In this document: piece by piece, positions 9,029-17,040 of the stretch
Numbering within the stretch: the stretch's first letter is position 1
How the letters are laid out: every line of letters begins with the position of its first letter
Assembly (NCBI GenBank): GCA_949879795.1
Contig: CATLBR010000020.1
Coordinates: forward strand, 1 to 51,445
Direction: 5' to 3'
DNA from: an uncultured Hungatella sp.
GTDB taxonomy: Bacteria; Bacillota; Clostridia; Lachnospirales; Lachnospiraceae
DNA length: 51,445 nt
Made by a program: the position numbers and the translations under genes
The notes under the pieces: generated by a model
Database searches by the model: none
Seen by the model: only the letters and a program-made list of their open reading frames with translations
What the model was told of the DNA's origin: nothing

Positions 9029-10358
9029 TCTGCTCACAATGAGCGTCAATAATTTAAGACGGCGGAAACTGCGCACGGCTCTGACGGTGCTGGGGGTGAT
9101 CATCGGCGTGGCTTCGGTGGTGATCATGGTGTCTTTGGGGATAGGGCTCAACGCCCTGATGTTGGAGCAGTATGCTTCCTACGGGGACATGACTACCATC
9201 TCCGTCTATTCCGACAGTTATTATGGCCGCCCTTCCGATGACACGGAACCTAATTTTTTGACGGACGAGGTGATGAAGCAGTTTCAGCGCATTGATCATG
9301 TGGAAGGGGTATCACCCATGTTGTCCACCTACGTGATCATGAAGCAGGGAGTCTATGAGACCTCCATGTCCATCACGGGCGTCAGCAGGGAATACCTGGA
9401 GAAGATTCCTCTGGCCCAGGGGAAGGCTCCTGAGGAGGGGGATGAGATGAAGCTGATCTACGGAAACTGGATCATCCAGAGGTTCTACAACAGCAAGACC
9501 GGGGAAGGCTACTGGGAGACGGGAGAACTGCCGGATATCGATTATATGAACAAGCCCATGTTTGTCATATTTGATACCAGCGCTTATTATCAGTCCCAGG
9601 GCGGCGGAGAGAACCAGGTGAAACCTCCGAAAAAGTATATGATCGACGCCGCCGGCGTGGTGGAGGGCGGCGTGGACGACTACAACTCCTACGCCTACTC
9701 GGTATACACGGACATTGAGGCATTGAAGACACAGCTGAAGCAGATCTACAAGAAGAATCCTATACCCGACCAGCCTACCAACAAGAAGGGGAAGCCCTAC
9801 CCCTATTTTATCTATGAGCAGGCGGTAGTGTTTGTGGACGACATGTCCAACGTTATGGATGTGCAGCAGACACTTATCGATATGGGATACCAGGCCAACA
9901 GCCAGATGCAGTGGATCGAGCAGTCCCAGCAGACTTTTGATGTGATTCAGCTGGTCCTGGGAGGAATCGGGGCCATCTCTCTGTTTGTGGCAGCTATCGG
10001 CATCGCCAACACCATGATGATGTCCATCTACGAGAGGACCAAGGAGATCGGGGTCATCAAGGTTCTGGGCTGCGATATGGGAAATATTCGGAACATGTTC
10101 CTCATAGAGTCGGGATTCATCGGTTTTATGGGAGGCGTGGCGGGGCTTGCCATCAGCTACACAGTTTCCTACGTGATGAACAATTATCTGGGCATCGGGC
10201 AGATCATGATGGGAGTGGAGGGAGATATCTCCCGGATTCCTCTGTGGCTTTCTGCCTCCGCGGTGGTGTTTGCCATCCTGGTGGGCATGGTGGCAGGATT
10301 TTTCCCGTCCCTGCGGGCCATGAAGCTCAGTCCTCTGGCGGCTATCCGCAACGAGTAG
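9015..10358 (+). CDS. MacB-like ABC transporter permease
   Basis: This 447-residue protein has the MacB/FtsX layout: one N-terminal membrane helix (about 17-40), a large extracellular domain (about 45-310) and three C-terminal helices (about 320-440). The N-terminal motif RRRKLRTALTVLGVIIGVAS and the C-terminal RTKEIGVIKVLG and PSLRAMKLSPLAAIRNE motifs are typical. Such permeases use ATP hydrolysis inside to move a periplasmic or extracellular domain outside, for peptide export, resistance or signalling. It ends the three-gene operon, followed 75 bp later by the ZTP riboswitch of the next unit. Confidence 0.9.
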   Translation: MRFLDLLTMSVNNLRRRKLRTALTVLGVIIGVASVVIMVSLGIGLNALMLEQYASYGDMTTISVYSDSYYGRPSDDTEPNFLTDEVMKQFQRIDHVEGVSPMLSTYVIMKQGVYETSMSITGVSREYLEKIPLAQGKAPEEGDEMKLIYGNWIIQRFYNSKTGEGYWETGELPDIDYMNKPMFVIFDTSAYYQSQGGGENQVKPPKKYMIDAAGVVEGGVDDYNSYAYSVYTDIEALKTQLKQIYKKNPIPDQPTNKKGKPYPYFIYEQAVVFVDDMSNVMDVQQTLIDMGYQANSQMQWIEQSQQTFDVIQLVLGGIGAISLFVAAIGIANTMMMSIYERTKEIGVIKVLGCDMGNIRNMFLIESGFIGFMGGVAGLAISYTVSYVMNNYLGIGQIMMGVEGDISRIPLWLSASAVVFAILVGMVAGFFPSLRAMKLSPLAAIRNE

Positions 10359-10433
10359 AGGCGGGGCAAAGGCAAAGCTGGGCAAAAAGCAAAAAAATGC
10401 TTGCATTCTCAGAATGAATCGGATATGATTAGA

Positions 10434-10512
10434 ACAGGACGTGCGACTGGCGGAATGTGGAGTCAACCACAGGGGAGCACGTAACAGAGAAGAGCCGACC
10501 GCCTGGGCGCCG
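10434..10512 (+). promoter_or_regulatory. ZTP (pfl) riboswitch upstream of purine genes
   Basis: The conserved ZTP riboswitch landmarks are present in order: GGACGTGCGACTGGCGG (10437-10453), a small GTGG/CCAC hairpin, AGGGGAGCACGT (10471-10482, pairing back to ACGTGC), and the 3' pseudoknot strand CCGACCGCCTGGGC (10495-10508). This class senses ZTP/ZMP, which accumulates when 10-formyl-tetrahydrofolate is short. The 3' strand is also the left arm of the terminator that follows, so ligand binding should prevent termination and turn on the formyltransferase genes. Confidence 0.93.
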
Positions 10513-10537
10513 TAGAGGGACGCCCAGGCGGTTTTTT
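10499..10537 (+). terminator. Riboswitch expression-platform terminator
   Basis: An 11-bp perfect stem (CCGCCTGGGCG at 10499-10509 with CGCCCAGGCGG at 10521-10531) is followed by six T. It shares its left arm with the riboswitch pseudoknot, so the two structures exclude each other. Confidence 0.93.
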
Positions 10538-10590
10538 GTATCATGGGAAAACGTGTTCCGTGATACAAAAACGCTCCGCTTAAGGTGCAC
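10538..10590 (+). repeat. Dispersed intergenic repeat, copy A
   Basis: This segment begins GTATCATGG and can fold as a hairpin (GTATCATGG with CCGTGATAC), then runs GATACAAAAACGCTCCGCTTA. It aligns with 40731-40784, which begins GTATCACATGG and contains GGGATATAAAAACGCTCTG. About 20 of the 27 central positions match. Both copies lie just downstream of a T-run terminator. Confidence 0.45.
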
Positions 10591-10722
10591 GCTTTTTTAC
10601 GTCCAGGGGACTCGGGGACGCACGGGATGCCCTCAGCTCCTCAGCAGGGAGCCGGTCATGGGGCGGCATAGCCGCGGCGGGTTGGCTACACCATTAAACA
10701 TTATCATTTAGGAGGAATGCTT

Positions 10723-11436
10723 ATGAACATGCTGAATCTGGCAGAAGAATTGAGAAACAATTCCTATCCGGGAAGAGGAATCGTCATCGGGAAGACTCCG
10801 GACGGAAGTAATGCGGCGGCCGCCTATTTTATTATGGGAAGAAGCGCCAACAGCAGGAATCGGGTGTTTGTGGAGGAGGGGGAGGGAATCAGGACCCAGG
10901 CCTTCGACCCGTCAAAGATGGAGGATCCGAGCCTGATCATCTATGCGCCGGTTCGGGTGCTGGGCAACAAGACCATCGTGACCAACGGAGACCAGACAGA
11001 CACCATCTATGAGGGCATGGACAGGCAGCTGACCTTTGAGCAGTCCCTGAGGGCCAGGGAGTTTGAGCCTGACGGGCCCAACTACACTCCCAGAATATCC
11101 GGGATCATGCACATCGAGGACGGCTCCTACAATTACGCCATGTCCATTTTGAAGAGCAACAACGGCAGCCCGGAAGGGTGCTGTCGGTTTACCTTCGCCT
11201 ACAACAGCCCTGCGGCGGGAGAGGGACATTTTATTCACACCTACATGGGCGACGGCAATCCTCTTCCCAGTTTTGAGGGGGAACCCAAGCTGGTGGGAAT
11301 TCCGAATTCCATAGAAGAATTTACGGAGCTTTTGTGGAATAACCTGAACGAGGACAACAAAGTCTCCCTGTTTGTCCGCTATATCCATGTCAAGACAGGA
11401 GCTTATGAGACCAGGATTATCAATAAAAATGTATGA
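10723..11436 (+). CDS. IMP cyclohydrolase (PurO-like family)
   Basis: The 237-residue protein resembles the IMP cyclohydrolase-like family related to archaeal PurO, which closes the purine ring of FAICAR to give IMP. Recognisable features are the N-terminal SYPGRGIVIG, the YFIMGRSANSRNR segment and the C-terminal RYIHVKTGAYETRIINK. It replaces the cyclohydrolase (MGS-like) domain of ordinary bifunctional PurH, and the next gene supplies the formyltransferase. I chose the ATG at 10723, about 7 nt after TAGGAGGA; the ATG at 10717 touches the ribosome binding site. It is under the ZTP riboswitch. Confidence 0.88.
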   Translation: MNMLNLAEELRNNSYPGRGIVIGKTPDGSNAAAAYFIMGRSANSRNRVFVEEGEGIRTQAFDPSKMEDPSLIIYAPVRVLGNKTIVTNGDQTDTIYEGMDRQLTFEQSLRAREFEPDGPNYTPRISGIMHIEDGSYNYAMSILKSNNGSPEGCCRFTFAYNSPAAGEGHFIHTYMGDGNPLPSFEGEPKLVGIPNSIEEFTELLWNNLNEDNKVSLFVRYIHVKTGAYETRIINKNV

Positions 11437-11508
11437 TAAAAGACTGCGGTTCACGGTGCAGGAAGCTCTGGGGCGCCGGAAACCGCCACAGAAGGAGGAA
11501 ATCTATCG

Positions 11509-12687
11509 ATGAAAGAACTGGAACTGAAGTATGGCTGCAACCCCAATCAGAAGCCTTCGAGGATCTTTATGAACGAGGATCGGGAACTGCCCATCACGGT
11601 GCTCAGCGGAAAGCCCGGGTACATCAATTTTCTCGATGCTTTTAACGGATGGCAGCTGGTGAGAGAGCTGAAGAAGGCCACAAAACTTCCGGCGGCCGCG
11701 TCCTTTAAGCATGTGTCCCCGGCGGGGGCAGCGGTGGGACTTCCGCTGGACGAGACTCTGGCCAAGATCTACTGGGTGGATGATATGGGTGAGCTGTCTC
11801 CTATGGCCTGCGCCTACGCCAGAGCCAGAGGGGCGGACCGCATGTCTTCCTTCGGTGACTTTATCTCCCTGTCCGATGTGTGCGACGTGGACACGGCGCG
11901 GATCGTAAAGAGGGAAGTGTCCGACGGCATCATAGCTCCGGGATACGAGCCGGAGGCCCTGGAGATTCTGAAAGAGAAGAAGAAAGGCAATTACTGCGTG
12001 ATCCAGATCGATGAGAATTATGTTCCTGAGCCTCTGGAGCGCAAGCAGGTGTTCGGCATCGTGTTTGAGCAGGGGAGAAATGAGCTGGATATCAACGAGG
12101 AACTGTTGGCAGAGGTGGTTACGAAGAACAAGAATATTCCCGACGGTGCCAAGAGAGACCTGATGATCTCCCTGATCACCTTGAAATATACCCAGTCCAA
12201 TTCCGTGTGCTATGTGAAAGACGGACAGGCTATCGGCATCGGGGCGGGCCAGCAGTCCAGAGTCCACTGTACCAGATTGGCGGGAAACAAGGCGGATAAC
12301 TGGTTCCTGCGCCAGGCTCCTCAGGTGCTGTCCCTCCAGTTTGTGGACGGTATCAAGAGAGCGGACAGAGACAACGCCATCGATGTGTACATCGGCGAAG
12401 AGTATATGGATGTTCTGGCGGACGGAGTGTGGGAGAAGACCTTCAAGGTGAAGCCGCCTGTGTTCACCAGGGAGGAGAAGAGGGCCTGGCTTGATCAGAT
12501 GAAGGGCGTGTCCCTGGGCTCCGACGCCTTCTTCCCCTTTGGAGACAACATAGAGAGGGCATACAAGAGCGGTGTGGAGTATATCGCGGAGCCGGGGGGA
12601 TCGGTGAGAGACGACCAGGTTATCGAGACCTGCGATAGGTACGGCATGGCCATGGCGTTTACGGGGATCCGCCTGTTCCATCACTAG
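11509..12687 (+). CDS. purH: Phosphoribosylaminoimidazolecarboxamide (AICAR) formyltransferase, stand-alone
   Basis: This 392-residue enzyme transfers a formyl group from 10-formyl-THF to AICAR (ZMP), giving FAICAR. The start ELKYGCNPNQKPSR and the catalytic Lys-His motif FKHVSPAGAA (near residue 66) are typical of AICARFT domains, as is IGIGAGQQSRVHCTRLA (near residue 244). The N-terminal cyclohydrolase domain of normal PurH is absent and is supplied by the preceding gene 72 bp upstream. AAGGAGG lies 11 nt before the ATG. It consumes ZMP, whose accumulation the upstream riboswitch reports, closing a feedback loop. Confidence 0.93.
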   Translation: MKELELKYGCNPNQKPSRIFMNEDRELPITVLSGKPGYINFLDAFNGWQLVRELKKATKLPAAASFKHVSPAGAAVGLPLDETLAKIYWVDDMGELSPMACAYARARGADRMSSFGDFISLSDVCDVDTARIVKREVSDGIIAPGYEPEALEILKEKKKGNYCVIQIDENYVPEPLERKQVFGIVFEQGRNELDINEELLAEVVTKNKNIPDGAKRDLMISLITLKYTQSNSVCYVKDGQAIGIGAGQQSRVHCTRLAGNKADNWFLRQAPQVLSLQFVDGIKRADRDNAIDVYIGEEYMDVLADGVWEKTFKVKPPVFTREEKRAWLDQMKGVSLGSDAFFPFGDNIERAYKSGVEYIAEPGGSVRDDQVIETCDRYGMAMAFTGIRLFHH

Positions 12688-12808
12688 GACGACAGATGAA
12701 CAGACACTGACCGGACCCGTCCCGGAGCAGAAAAAAATAGTATAAGCCGCAGGAGAAGGTGTAAAAGCACTTTGTAAGCCATCTGAGCATAAAATTTAAT
12801 TAAGTTTT

Positions 12809-13456
12809 GTGTTCAGGTGGCTTTCTTTGAAAACTTTTGCCAAACCTTTAAATGCCCGCCAGGAGCGGGAGTGCCTAGAACGCCTGAAAGAGGGGGATCA
12901 GGAGGCCAGAAGGCTGTTGATAGAACATAATATGCGCCTGGTGGCCCATGTGGTCAAAAAATATCAGAATACAGATTACGACACGGAGGACCTTCTGTCC
13001 GTGGGCACCATAGGTCTCATAAAAGCAGTGAACACGTTCAAGGCAGACCGAGGGCCGAAGCTGGCCACGTACGCGGCTAAGTGTGTGGAGAACGAGATCC
13101 TTATGCTTCTCAGGGCTCATAAGAAATATTCCAAGGAGGTATCTCTTTACGACCCCATAGGAGTAGACAAGGATGGGGAATCGGTGAGCCTGGTGGATGT
13201 CATTGAGACAGACAACAAGGATACTCTGGAAGAGCTGATTCTTGACCAGGATATAAAAGAACTGAAGCAGGCGTTTAAGAAGTGTCTGAAAACTGCGGAG
13301 CAGCAGGTGATACAGATGCGGTACGGACTGTTTGGGAGCAGGGAGTTTACCCAGAGGGAGATTGCTCAGAAGCTGGGAATTTCCCGGTCGTATGTGTCGC
13401 GGATCGAGAAGAAGGCAGTGGAGAAACTGCGGCGAGGGATGGAGGGTGCAGGCTGA
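12809..13456 (+). CDS. sigK: RNA polymerase sporulation sigma factor, SigK type
   Basis: This 215-residue sigma-70 family protein directs late mother-cell gene expression during sporulation. Region 2 is seen in EDLLSVGTIGLIKAVNTF and KLATYAAKCVENEILM (about residues 68-105). Region 4 has the helix-turn-helix FTQREIAQKLGISRSYVSRIEKKA (about 180-203). The SLYDPIGVDKDG linker distinguishes SigK/SigE from other sigmas and favours SigK. A GTG start is used; the N-terminal pro-sequence is short. The gene is continuous, with no skin-like insertion. Confidence 0.88.
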   Translation: MFRWLSLKTFAKPLNARQERECLERLKEGDQEARRLLIEHNMRLVAHVVKKYQNTDYDTEDLLSVGTIGLIKAVNTFKADRGPKLATYAAKCVENEILMLLRAHKKYSKEVSLYDPIGVDKDGESVSLVDVIETDNKDTLEELILDQDIKELKQAFKKCLKTAEQQVIQMRYGLFGSREFTQREIAQKLGISRSYVSRIEKKAVEKLRRGMEGAG

Positions 13457-13511
13457 CAGCGACGGAGTCTTGGAAGTTATAAACAAAAAATAAAGAAAAA
13501 ATAAAAAATTA

Positions 13512-13643
13512 TTGACTTTTTTGTGCATATCTGATAAGTTATATATATACAACTGAATAGTAATTGGATTGTAACTGATAAGCAGGCAAAACCAGTTTTG
13601 AGTATGACTTCACAGGAAGCCTTTATTCAAAATTGGTTTTTTG
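13512..13643 (+). promoter_or_regulatory. PTS operon leader: promoter, RAT site and antitermination terminator
   Basis: TTGACT (13512-13517) with a weak TAAGTT 17 bp later may be the promoter. The ribonucleic antiterminator (RAT) recognised by LicT/SacY proteins is at 13566-13593, beginning GGATTGTAACTGATAAGC and ending GGCAAAACC. Its 3' edge overlaps the left arm of a terminator: AACCAGTTTTGA (13591 region) pairs with TCAAAATTGGTT (13627-13638), then TTTT. When substrate is present, the antiterminator protein should bind the RAT and let transcription proceed into its own gene and the PTS genes. Confidence 0.9.
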
Positions 13644-13728
13644 TTTTAAAAATATCCGGATAATATTGCGGCAGCGGTTTTGGCAGGAGAGCCAAAGGTG
13701 CCGGGAAGCCGCCGACAGAGGTTCAAAT

Positions 13729-14574
13729 ATGAAAGTCGAAAAAATTATTAACAACAACGTTGTCAGCGCGTTGGATTCGGACGGAACAGAGATTGTGGTT
13801 ATGGGGAGAGGAATCGGATATTGCGTAAAGCATGGTATGGAGATTCCCAAAGAGAAGGTGGAGAAGATATTCCGGCTGGACAATCCCGGAATTGTCGGTA
13901 AGTTCAGAAATCTTCTGACCCAGATGCCCCTTGAGCATCTGCAGATTTCTGCGGAGATCATCGATTATGCTAAAAATGTGCTCAACCGAAAGCTGAATCA
14001 AAATATTTACCTGACTTTGACGGATCATATCAATTTTTCTATTGAGCGGTATCACAAGAAGATGATGTTTGCCAATCCGCTGATCCGGGAAGTGAAAAAT
14101 TTTTACAAGGAGGAATATCTGGTCGGGGAATATGCCATAGCGCTTATAGAGAAAAAGCTGGGCATCCGGTTCCCAGCGGACGAAGCGGCATCGATAGCCC
14201 TGCATATTGTAAACGCGGAGTACAATATCAGGATGCGGGATACCATTGATATCACTAACCTGATACAGGAGGTGATGGAGATTATCAGAGCCTGTTTCCA
14301 CATGGAACTGGATGAGATGTCTTTAGGCTATGAACGGCTGGTCACCCATCTCAGGTTTCTGGCTGAGAGAATTTACTGTAAGGAACTGCTGGACGGAAAA
14401 GTCCCCGAATTTTCAGAGATTATCGCCAGGACCTATCCGGAGGAATACCAGTGCAGTTTAAAGATAAAAGAGCATATCGAGAGGGTGTATGAGCATTATG
14501 TAACTGATGAGGAAGTATCATATTTGGCTGTGCATATCAGAAGGGTGCATGTGCAGAGAAAGAGAGGTGATTAA
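13729..14574 (+). CDS. BglG/LicT-family transcription antiterminator
   Basis: This 281-residue regulator binds the RAT RNA in its own leader and prevents early termination. The N-terminal CAT RNA-binding domain (about residues 1-55) starts MKVEKIINNNVVSALD. Two PTS regulation domains follow (PRD1 about 70-170, PRD2 about 175-280), with phosphorylatable His in segments such as LTDHINFSIER and ALHIVNAEYN. The ATG at 13729 begins the conserved domain; a longer reading from 13633 would lie inside the terminator. The stop is 1 nt from the EIIA start, so the operon is tightly coupled. Confidence 0.93.
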   Translation: MKVEKIINNNVVSALDSDGTEIVVMGRGIGYCVKHGMEIPKEKVEKIFRLDNPGIVGKFRNLLTQMPLEHLQISAEIIDYAKNVLNRKLNQNIYLTLTDHINFSIERYHKKMMFANPLIREVKNFYKEEYLVGEYAIALIEKKLGIRFPADEAASIALHIVNAEYNIRMRDTIDITNLIQEVMEIIRACFHMELDEMSLGYERLVTHLRFLAERIYCKELLDGKVPEFSEIIARTYPEEYQCSLKIKEHIERVYEHYVTDEEVSYLAVHIRRVHVQRKRGD

Positions 14575-14575
14575 A

Positions 14576-15070
14576 TTGTTGACTTCGCTTAAAAAGTTGT
14601 TTGGCGGAGGGACAAAAGAGAGCAGGGGAGAGATTCTTGCCCCGGTTTCAGGAAAAGCCATCCCCATGAGTCAGGTGGCTGATCCCGCTTTCAGTCAGGA
14701 GATCCTGGGAAAAGGGGTGGCCATCGTTCCCACATCGGGAACCATCGTGGCACCCGCGTCCGGAGAGGTCGTGGTGATGTTTGAGACAAAGCACGCGGTA
14801 AGTATCAGGACAGATTTTGGGGCGGAGCTGATCATCCATATCGGGCTGGATACGGTGAACTTAAAAGGCCAGTATTTCCGTGCCTGCGTCGCCCAGGGGG
14901 ACAAGGTGAAGGCAGGGGATGTTCTGGTGGAGGTGGATATGGAGAAAGTGAGAGCGGCCGGGTATGATGTGACAACGCCGGTGATTATCTGCAACACGCA
15001 GGATTATCCCAACATGGTCTGCCGCAGCGGCATGGAAGTGAAGGCGCTTGATCCGATCATAGAATTATAG
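14576..15070 (+). CDS. PTS EIIA component, glucose (Crr) type
   Basis: This 164-residue EIIA of the glucose superfamily passes phosphate from HPr to the EIIB domain encoded two genes later. The two active-site His are His73 (ETKHAVSI) and His88 (IHIGLDTV), matching His75/His90 of the E. coli enzyme. I prefer the TTG start at 14576, 1 nt after the antiterminator stop, since GAGAGGTG lies 6 nt upstream; an ATG at 14507 would lie inside the previous gene. It is separate rather than fused to EIIBC. Confidence 0.93.
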   Translation: MLTSLKKLFGGGTKESRGEILAPVSGKAIPMSQVADPAFSQEILGKGVAIVPTSGTIVAPASGEVVVMFETKHAVSIRTDFGAELIIHIGLDTVNLKGQYFRACVAQGDKVKAGDVLVEVDMEKVRAAGYDVTTPVIICNTQDYPNMVCRSGMEVKALDPIIEL

Positions 15071-15078
15071 GTGGAATT

Positions 15079-15339
15079 ATGCTGAGAAAGACGGTGATCT
15101 TAAAAGATATCGAAGGATTACATGCCAGAAATTCGGCAAAGGTCGTCATGGCATGCAGAGATGTCGAGACATTGGTGACGCTGGGATACAGAGGAGAGAC
15201 GGCAGATGGGGGAAATATTCTGGAAATTATGTCTCTCGGAGCAAACTATGGGGATGAGATCGTGGTGACAGCAGAAGGCGACAGGGAGCAGGAGATCATA
15301 GAGGAGATTGAAAGAGCTTTGAACGGCACTGTGATTTAA
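15079..15339 (+). CDS. HPr-family phosphocarrier paralogue lacking Ser46
   Basis: This 86-residue protein is an HPr-type phosphocarrier between enzyme I and EIIA. The phospho-acceptor His15 and Arg17 are present (GLHAR), but Pro18 is Asn. Position 46, where HPr kinase acts on Ser in Firmicutes, is also Asn (GGNILEIMSLG). It therefore should not be phosphorylated on Ser46 and should not act as a catabolite co-repressor with CcpA. It lies between EIIA and EIIBC, 8 nt after EIIA, suggesting a carrier dedicated to this operon. General HPr is presumably encoded elsewhere. Confidence 0.92.
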   Translation: MLRKTVILKDIEGLHARNSAKVVMACRDVETLVTLGYRGETADGGNILEIMSLGANYGDEIVVTAEGDREQEIIEEIERALNGTVI

Positions 15340-15358
15340 ACCCGGATCGGGTTTAAAT
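15334..15358 (+). other. Intercistronic hairpin between the HPr paralogue and EIIBC
   Basis: ATTTAAACCC (15334-15343) pairs perfectly with GGGTTTAAAT (15349-15358) over a 5-nt loop. The stem contains the stop codon of the HPr gene and has no T-run, so an RNA processing or stability role fits better than termination. Confidence 0.6.
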
Positions 15359-15402
15359 AGATGAAGCAAGCGGCCGTTGGCCGGAAGAAAGGAGTTCTTA
15401 TT

Positions 15403-16857
15403 ATGATGAAGTATTTCCAGAAACTTGGCAAGTCGTTGATGCTCCCTGTGGCATGTCTGCCCATATGCGGCATTCTCATGGGCCTTGGGTACATACTGGC
15501 ACCGGCTGCCATGGCAGGTGAAGTCCAGGGCTTTACGGCGGGAGGAATTTCCTATTCCGTGGGTCTGTTCCTCATTAAGGCCGGAGGGGCTTTGATCGAC
15601 AACATGTCGTGGCTGTTTGCCATCGGCGTGGCAGTGGGCATGGCAGATGACAGCGACGGAGCGGCGGCGCTGGCAGGTCTGGTGTCCATGTATATGATCA
15701 CCACATTGCTCAGCAGCGGGACGGTAGCAGGTATCACAGGGAAGGAGGCAGATCCTGCTTTCGGCAAGATCGTGAACCAATTTGTCGGTATTATCTCCGG
15801 TCTCATCGGTGCCACCTGCTATAACAAGTACAAAGGCGTAAGGCTTCCGGATGCTCTGGCATTTTTCAGCGGCAAGAGAGCTGTGGCCATCTTTACGGCA
15901 CTGTATTCCATCGTGGCTTCCCTGATTCTGTTTATTGTATGGCCAGTCGTATACGGCGCACTGGTTGCCATGGGTGCTTCTTTTATCGGCATGGGCGCTT
16001 TGGGCGCAGGAATCTATGCATTCTTTAACCGTCTGCTGATTCCCTTCGGACTGCACCACGCACTGAATTCTGTGTTCTGGTTTGACGTGGCAGGCATTAA
16101 TGACCTGGGCAATTTCTGGGGCAACACCGGCGTGCTGGGACAGACAGGTATGTATATGACAGGGTTCTTCCCATTCATGATGTTCGGTCTTCCCGCAGCG
16201 TGTCTGGCCATGTATCAGACTGCAAAACCCGAGAAGAAAAAGATCGCTTACGGTCTTCTGTTTTCCGCAGCCTTCTGTTCCTTCTTTACAGGTGTCACGG
16301 AGCCTATTGAGTTTTCGTTCATGTTCCTGGCCCCCGGGCTGTATGTGGTTCATGCGCTGTTGGCCGGTGTCACGGCGGGCATCACTGTAGCTCTTCCCAT
16401 CCGTGCAGGCTTCTCCTTCTCCGGCGGAGCCGTGGATATGGTGCTCAGCTCCTTTACGCCTCTGGCTCAGAATTCCTGGCTGCTGATCCCTATAGGCCTG
16501 GTGGTAGGCGTGGTCTACTATGTAGTGTTCCGGTTTGTGATCACCAAGTTTGATTTGAAGACTCCGGGACGCGAGGATGATGACGACGAGACCCAGGTGG
16601 TTCTCGCCAACAATGACTTTACCGAGGTCGCCAGAATCATCCTGGAAGGCGTAGGAGGAGCAGCCAATGTGACATCCATCGACAACTGCATCACCAGGCT
16701 CCGTCTGGAGATCAAGGATTACACCGGTGTGGACGAGAAAAAGATCAAATCTGCAGGTGTGGCGGGAGTTATCCGTCCAGGTAAGAATTCCGTGCAGGTA
16801 GTCGTGGGAACTCAGGTACAGTTTGTGGCTGACGAGTTCAAGAAACTGTGCAAATAA
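15403..16857 (+). CDS. PTS glucose/N-acetylglucosamine family transporter, EIIC-EIIB
   Basis: This 484-residue membrane transporter has EIIC (about residues 1-390, around ten membrane segments) followed by EIIB (about 405-484) with phospho-Cys in DNCITRLRLEI near residue 430. The RLLIPFGLHHALNSVFWF and TGVTEPIEFSFMF motifs are typical of the glucose/GlcNAc EIIC family. The local sequence after GLHH looks more like NagE than PtsG, so N-acetylglucosamine is a reasonable guess, but substrate is not proven. The ATG at 15403 has AAAGGAG 9 nt upstream. It works with the EIIA and HPr just upstream. A strong terminator follows. Confidence 0.92.
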   Translation: MMKYFQKLGKSLMLPVACLPICGILMGLGYILAPAAMAGEVQGFTAGGISYSVGLFLIKAGGALIDNMSWLFAIGVAVGMADDSDGAAALAGLVSMYMITTLLSSGTVAGITGKEADPAFGKIVNQFVGIISGLIGATCYNKYKGVRLPDALAFFSGKRAVAIFTALYSIVASLILFIVWPVVYGALVAMGASFIGMGALGAGIYAFFNRLLIPFGLHHALNSVFWFDVAGINDLGNFWGNTGVLGQTGMYMTGFFPFMMFGLPAACLAMYQTAKPEKKKIAYGLLFSAAFCSFFTGVTEPIEFSFMFLAPGLYVVHALLAGVTAGITVALPIRAGFSFSGGAVDMVLSSFTPLAQNSWLLIPIGLVVGVVYYVVFRFVITKFDLKTPGREDDDDETQVVLANNDFTEVARIILEGVGGAANVTSIDNCITRLRLEIKDYTGVDEKKIKSAGVAGVIRPGKNSVQVVVGTQVQFVADEFKKLCK

Positions 16858-16907
16858 CTTTGTCATAACATTATTACAGGAAATGTAGACAAAATGACAT
16901 TGTTTTT

Positions 16908-16945
16908 AAATGCCTTCCCCTTTATAATAGAGGGGAAGGCATTTT
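16908..16945 (+). terminator. Intrinsic terminator of the PTS operon
   Basis: A 14-bp perfect stem (AAATGCCTTCCCCT at 16908-16921 with AGGGGAAGGCATTT at 16931-16944) is followed by T. Confidence 0.93.
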
Positions 16946-17040
16946 CAGGAAATGCAAGCAGGTTTAGATTACCGGCATGCCGAAGATGGCCGGCTGACGC
17001 GCGGCCGGAGTTCTGCCGGAGAGAAATGGAGGAGATAGCT

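Noticed and set aside
11503..12684. A 393-codon minus-strand frame opposite the AICAR formyltransferase
   Set aside because: It mirrors the real gene almost end to end, a codon-bias artefact; no family resemblance.
12809..13456. A skin-like interruption of sigK
   Set aside because: The sigma factor gene is continuous through regions 2 to 4, with no recombinase nearby.
15118..16866. A 582-codon open frame on the minus strand opposite the HPr and EIIBC genes
   Set aside because: It is a shadow of two well-recognised genes, has a His/Cys/Gln-rich composition unlike a real protein, and no ribosome binding site.
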